DNA of 64,000 nt from Fluviicoccus keumensis. Its GTDB lineage: Bacteria > Pseudomonadota > Gammaproteobacteria > Pseudomonadales > Moraxellaceae. The stretch is from the NCBI RefSeq assembly GCF_004217445.1, contig NZ_SHKX01000011.1, forward strand, positions 431,260 through 495,259, in the 5' to 3' direction. The notes under the pieces are model-generated. The model saw nothing but the letters and a program-made list of their open reading frames with translations. It had not been told where the DNA came from and made no database searches. Position 1 is the first letter of the stretch. Each line of letters starts with the position of its first letter. Below are positions 62,878 through 64,000 of the stretch, piece after piece. The translations under genes were made by a program, and so were the position numbers.

Positions 62878-63882
62878 TCAGGGCTTCAGGGTAGCGGCAA
62901 CGGGATCCAAGGCGACCTGCTCGCCTTCCTTCACCCCGGCCAGCACTTCCACCAGACCGCCGGGCAGGCTTTGACCGGCGCGGATCTGGCGCAGTTGCGG
63001 GGTCTTGCCGGACGGCACGACATAGACGGCGGTGAGTTCGGAACGGCGCAGCACGGCGGCGGCGGGCACCACCAGTCGGCGCGCGGTGCCGGTGACGAAG
63101 TGGGCGCGGGCGAACTGGCCGGGAATCAGGTTGGCGGTATCGGCGGGCAGCATCACCCGCACTTCGGTGGTATGGCTGCGCGGATCGGCGGAAGGCAGCA
63201 CGATCAAGCTGCGCGCCGCCTGCCAGTTCGGCAGGCCGGGGATTTCCACATAGGCCTTCGCGCCGCGACGCACGGCGTCAATCTGGGTTTGCGGAATCTG
63301 GGCGGTGACCCGCAACTGCGAGGGATCGTAGCCGGTGGCCAGCGGCGTGCCGGGTGCTGCCATTTCCCCCAGTTCCACATGCAGCGCCGACATGACGCCG
63401 GAATAGGGCGCGATGACATTGGTGAAGCTGCGTGCGGTGGTGCTTTGGCCCAGATTGGCCTTCAGGGTGTTGACCTGCGCCTGCGCCGACTTGAAGTCGG
63501 CTTCGGCCTTGTCCACCTGCGCCTGGCTGACGTATTTCTGCGCCAGCAGGTCGCGCACGCGCTCGTACTGCTTGCGGGCGTTGTCCATCTGCACCTGCGC
63601 CTCGTTCAGGCGCGCCTGCATGCCCGCGACATCCTGATTGGCGGTGGCGGGGTCGATGCGCATGATCACCTGCCCCTGCTGCACGCGGTCACCGGCGCGG
63701 AAGTTGATCGCGACGATGCGGCCCGAAGTCTGGGCGCTGACCGTGGACTGGCGCTCGGCCTCGGCCACGCCGAGGCTGCTCCAGGTGGCTTCGACATTGC
63801 GGTATTCCACCGGCGCCGTGGCGACGGGAGCGGCTTGCGCCAGCAGCGGCAGGGCCAGCAGGGCGAGGGGCAGGTGTTTCAT
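62878..63882 (-). CDS. RND efflux periplasmic adaptor (membrane fusion protein)
   Basis: A 334-residue adaptor linking the RND pump to an outer-membrane channel. It has a signal peptide (1-17), a split lipoyl domain (SAQTSGRIVAINFRAGDRVQQGQVIMRID and VIAPYSGVMSALHVELGEMAAPGTPLAT), a helical hairpin (about 80-140), and beta-barrel and membrane-proximal domains. AGGAG precedes the start. Its stop is 12 bases before the permease start, so they form an operon. No outer-membrane factor gene is in the window; it may lie elsewhere or the pump may use a shared TolC-type channel. Confidence 0.92.
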   Translation of the reverse strand: MKHLPLALLALPLLAQAAPVATAPVEYRNVEATWSSLGVAEAERQSTVSAQTSGRIVAINFRAGDRVQQGQVIMRIDPATANQDVAGMQARLNEAQVQMDNARKQYERVRDLLAQKYVSQAQVDKAEADFKSAQAQVNTLKANLGQSTTARSFTNVIAPYSGVMSALHVELGEMAAPGTPLATGYDPSQLRVTAQIPQTQIDAVRRGAKAYVEIPGLPNWQAARSLIVLPSADPRSHTTEVRVMLPADTANLIPGQFARAHFVTGTARRLVVPAAAVLRRSELTAVYVVPSGKTPQLRQIRAGQSLPGGLVEVLAGVKEGEQVALDPVAATLKP

Positions 63883-63904
63883 GTGCGACTCCTGTTGTTC
63901 TGGT

Positions 63905-64000
63905 TCCCTCTCCCAAGGGGGAGAGGGCTAGGGAGAGGGGGGATGGACAGTGGTCTGAACATGTATTTTCAAGCGGCCACCGCCGAACCCTCTCCCGACG
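63905..64000. repeat. Second type of G/C-rich palindromic repeat at the right edge
   Basis: CCCTCTCCC and GGGAGAGGG pair around a short loop (63905-63926), followed by a G-rich arm around 63928-63940. An arm CCCTCTCCC reappears at about 63988-63996 close to the window end. The element is probably a paired palindrome that continues outside. Such light-strand/heavy-strand purine-pyrimidine repeats are common between proteobacterial genes. Confidence 0.6.

Noticed and set aside
1..64000. tRNA, rRNA, CRISPR, prophage or transposase genes
   Set aside because: Looked for in the gaps and by protein motifs; none seen. Only short palindromic repeats are present.

Overview
The window looks like ordinary chromosomal DNA (GC-rich, roughly 58-60% by eye) from a Gram-negative proteobacterium. 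A betaproteobacterium close to Neisseriales/Chromobacteriaceae is the best guess. The supporting clues are the sucA-sucB-lpdA-sucC-sucD order, the six-gene Na+-NQR operon with apbE and nqrM, hemJ as the protoporphyrinogen oxidase, argC followed by a DUF6776-type gene, and the ung / ygfZ / sdhE-ygfX / nadB / rseC-mucD neighbourhood shared by beta- and gammaproteobacteria. I see no phage, transposase, CRISPR array, rRNA or tRNA. Taxonomy is inference from gene order, not from a marker search.

Layout. 1-8.8 kb: the end of an unknown AT-richer gene, a palindromic repeat, a D-aminoacylase-type amidohydrolase, a secreted dienelactone hydrolase-like protein, prmB-aroC (overlapping), a 784-residue lipoprotein and a secreted alpha/beta hydrolase. 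9-11.5 kb: a lone PilU-type retraction ATPase and an MFS transporter. 11.5-18.8 kb: nqrABCDEF-apbE-nqrM, a complete sodium-pumping NADH:quinone oxidoreductase operon with its flavin transferase and iron-maturation factor. 18.8-24.2 kb: a GDPD phosphodiesterase coupled to a small periplasmic protein, a TetR regulator, ung, a 3-hydroxyisobutyryl-CoA hydrolase-like enzyme, a methyltransferase and ygfZ. 24.3-28.7 kb: sdhE-ygfX, nadB, rseC-mucD. 28.7-36.8 kb: the TCA cluster sucA-odhB-lpdA-sucC-sucD. 37-44.4 kb: an OmpW-like porin, slyD, a lysophospholipase-like hydrolase, an M61 peptidase, fadD, a small Cys-rich secreted protein, yjdM/phnA and an FKBP. 44.5-49.7 kb: hrpA and a FabH-like ketoacyl synthase. 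49.8-54.1 kb (minus strand): hemJ-thiD-thiE-hemL-DUF3108. 54.2-58 kb: argC, a DUF6776-like gene, a carboxylesterase and a saccharopine-dehydrogenase-like reductase. 58.2-63.9 kb: a second lipoprotein and an RND efflux adaptor/permease operon.

Functionally the core is respiratory and central metabolism: the Na+-NQR pump with its maturation factors, 2-oxoglutarate dehydrogenase plus succinyl-CoA synthetase, SdhE for flavinylation of succinate dehydrogenase, NAD and thiamine synthesis, and two tetrapyrrole enzymes. ThiD/ThiE supply the cofactor of SucA; NadB supplies NAD for Lpd and Nqr.

The most unusual things are: (i) a multi-hairpin palindromic repeat lying in frame inside the RND permease gene (61169-61314), with a sibling copy in the intergenic region at 261-412; (ii) a nadB | rseC-mucD locus in which rpoE-rseA-rseB are absent from the place where they usually sit; (iii) a GDPD gene that can only start at TTG, in the same frame as and one sense codon after the stop of the gene upstream; and (iv) strong inverted repeats in the long leader of the suc operon. 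I did not find a convincing new multi-gene system; the two large lipoproteins are the least explained genes.
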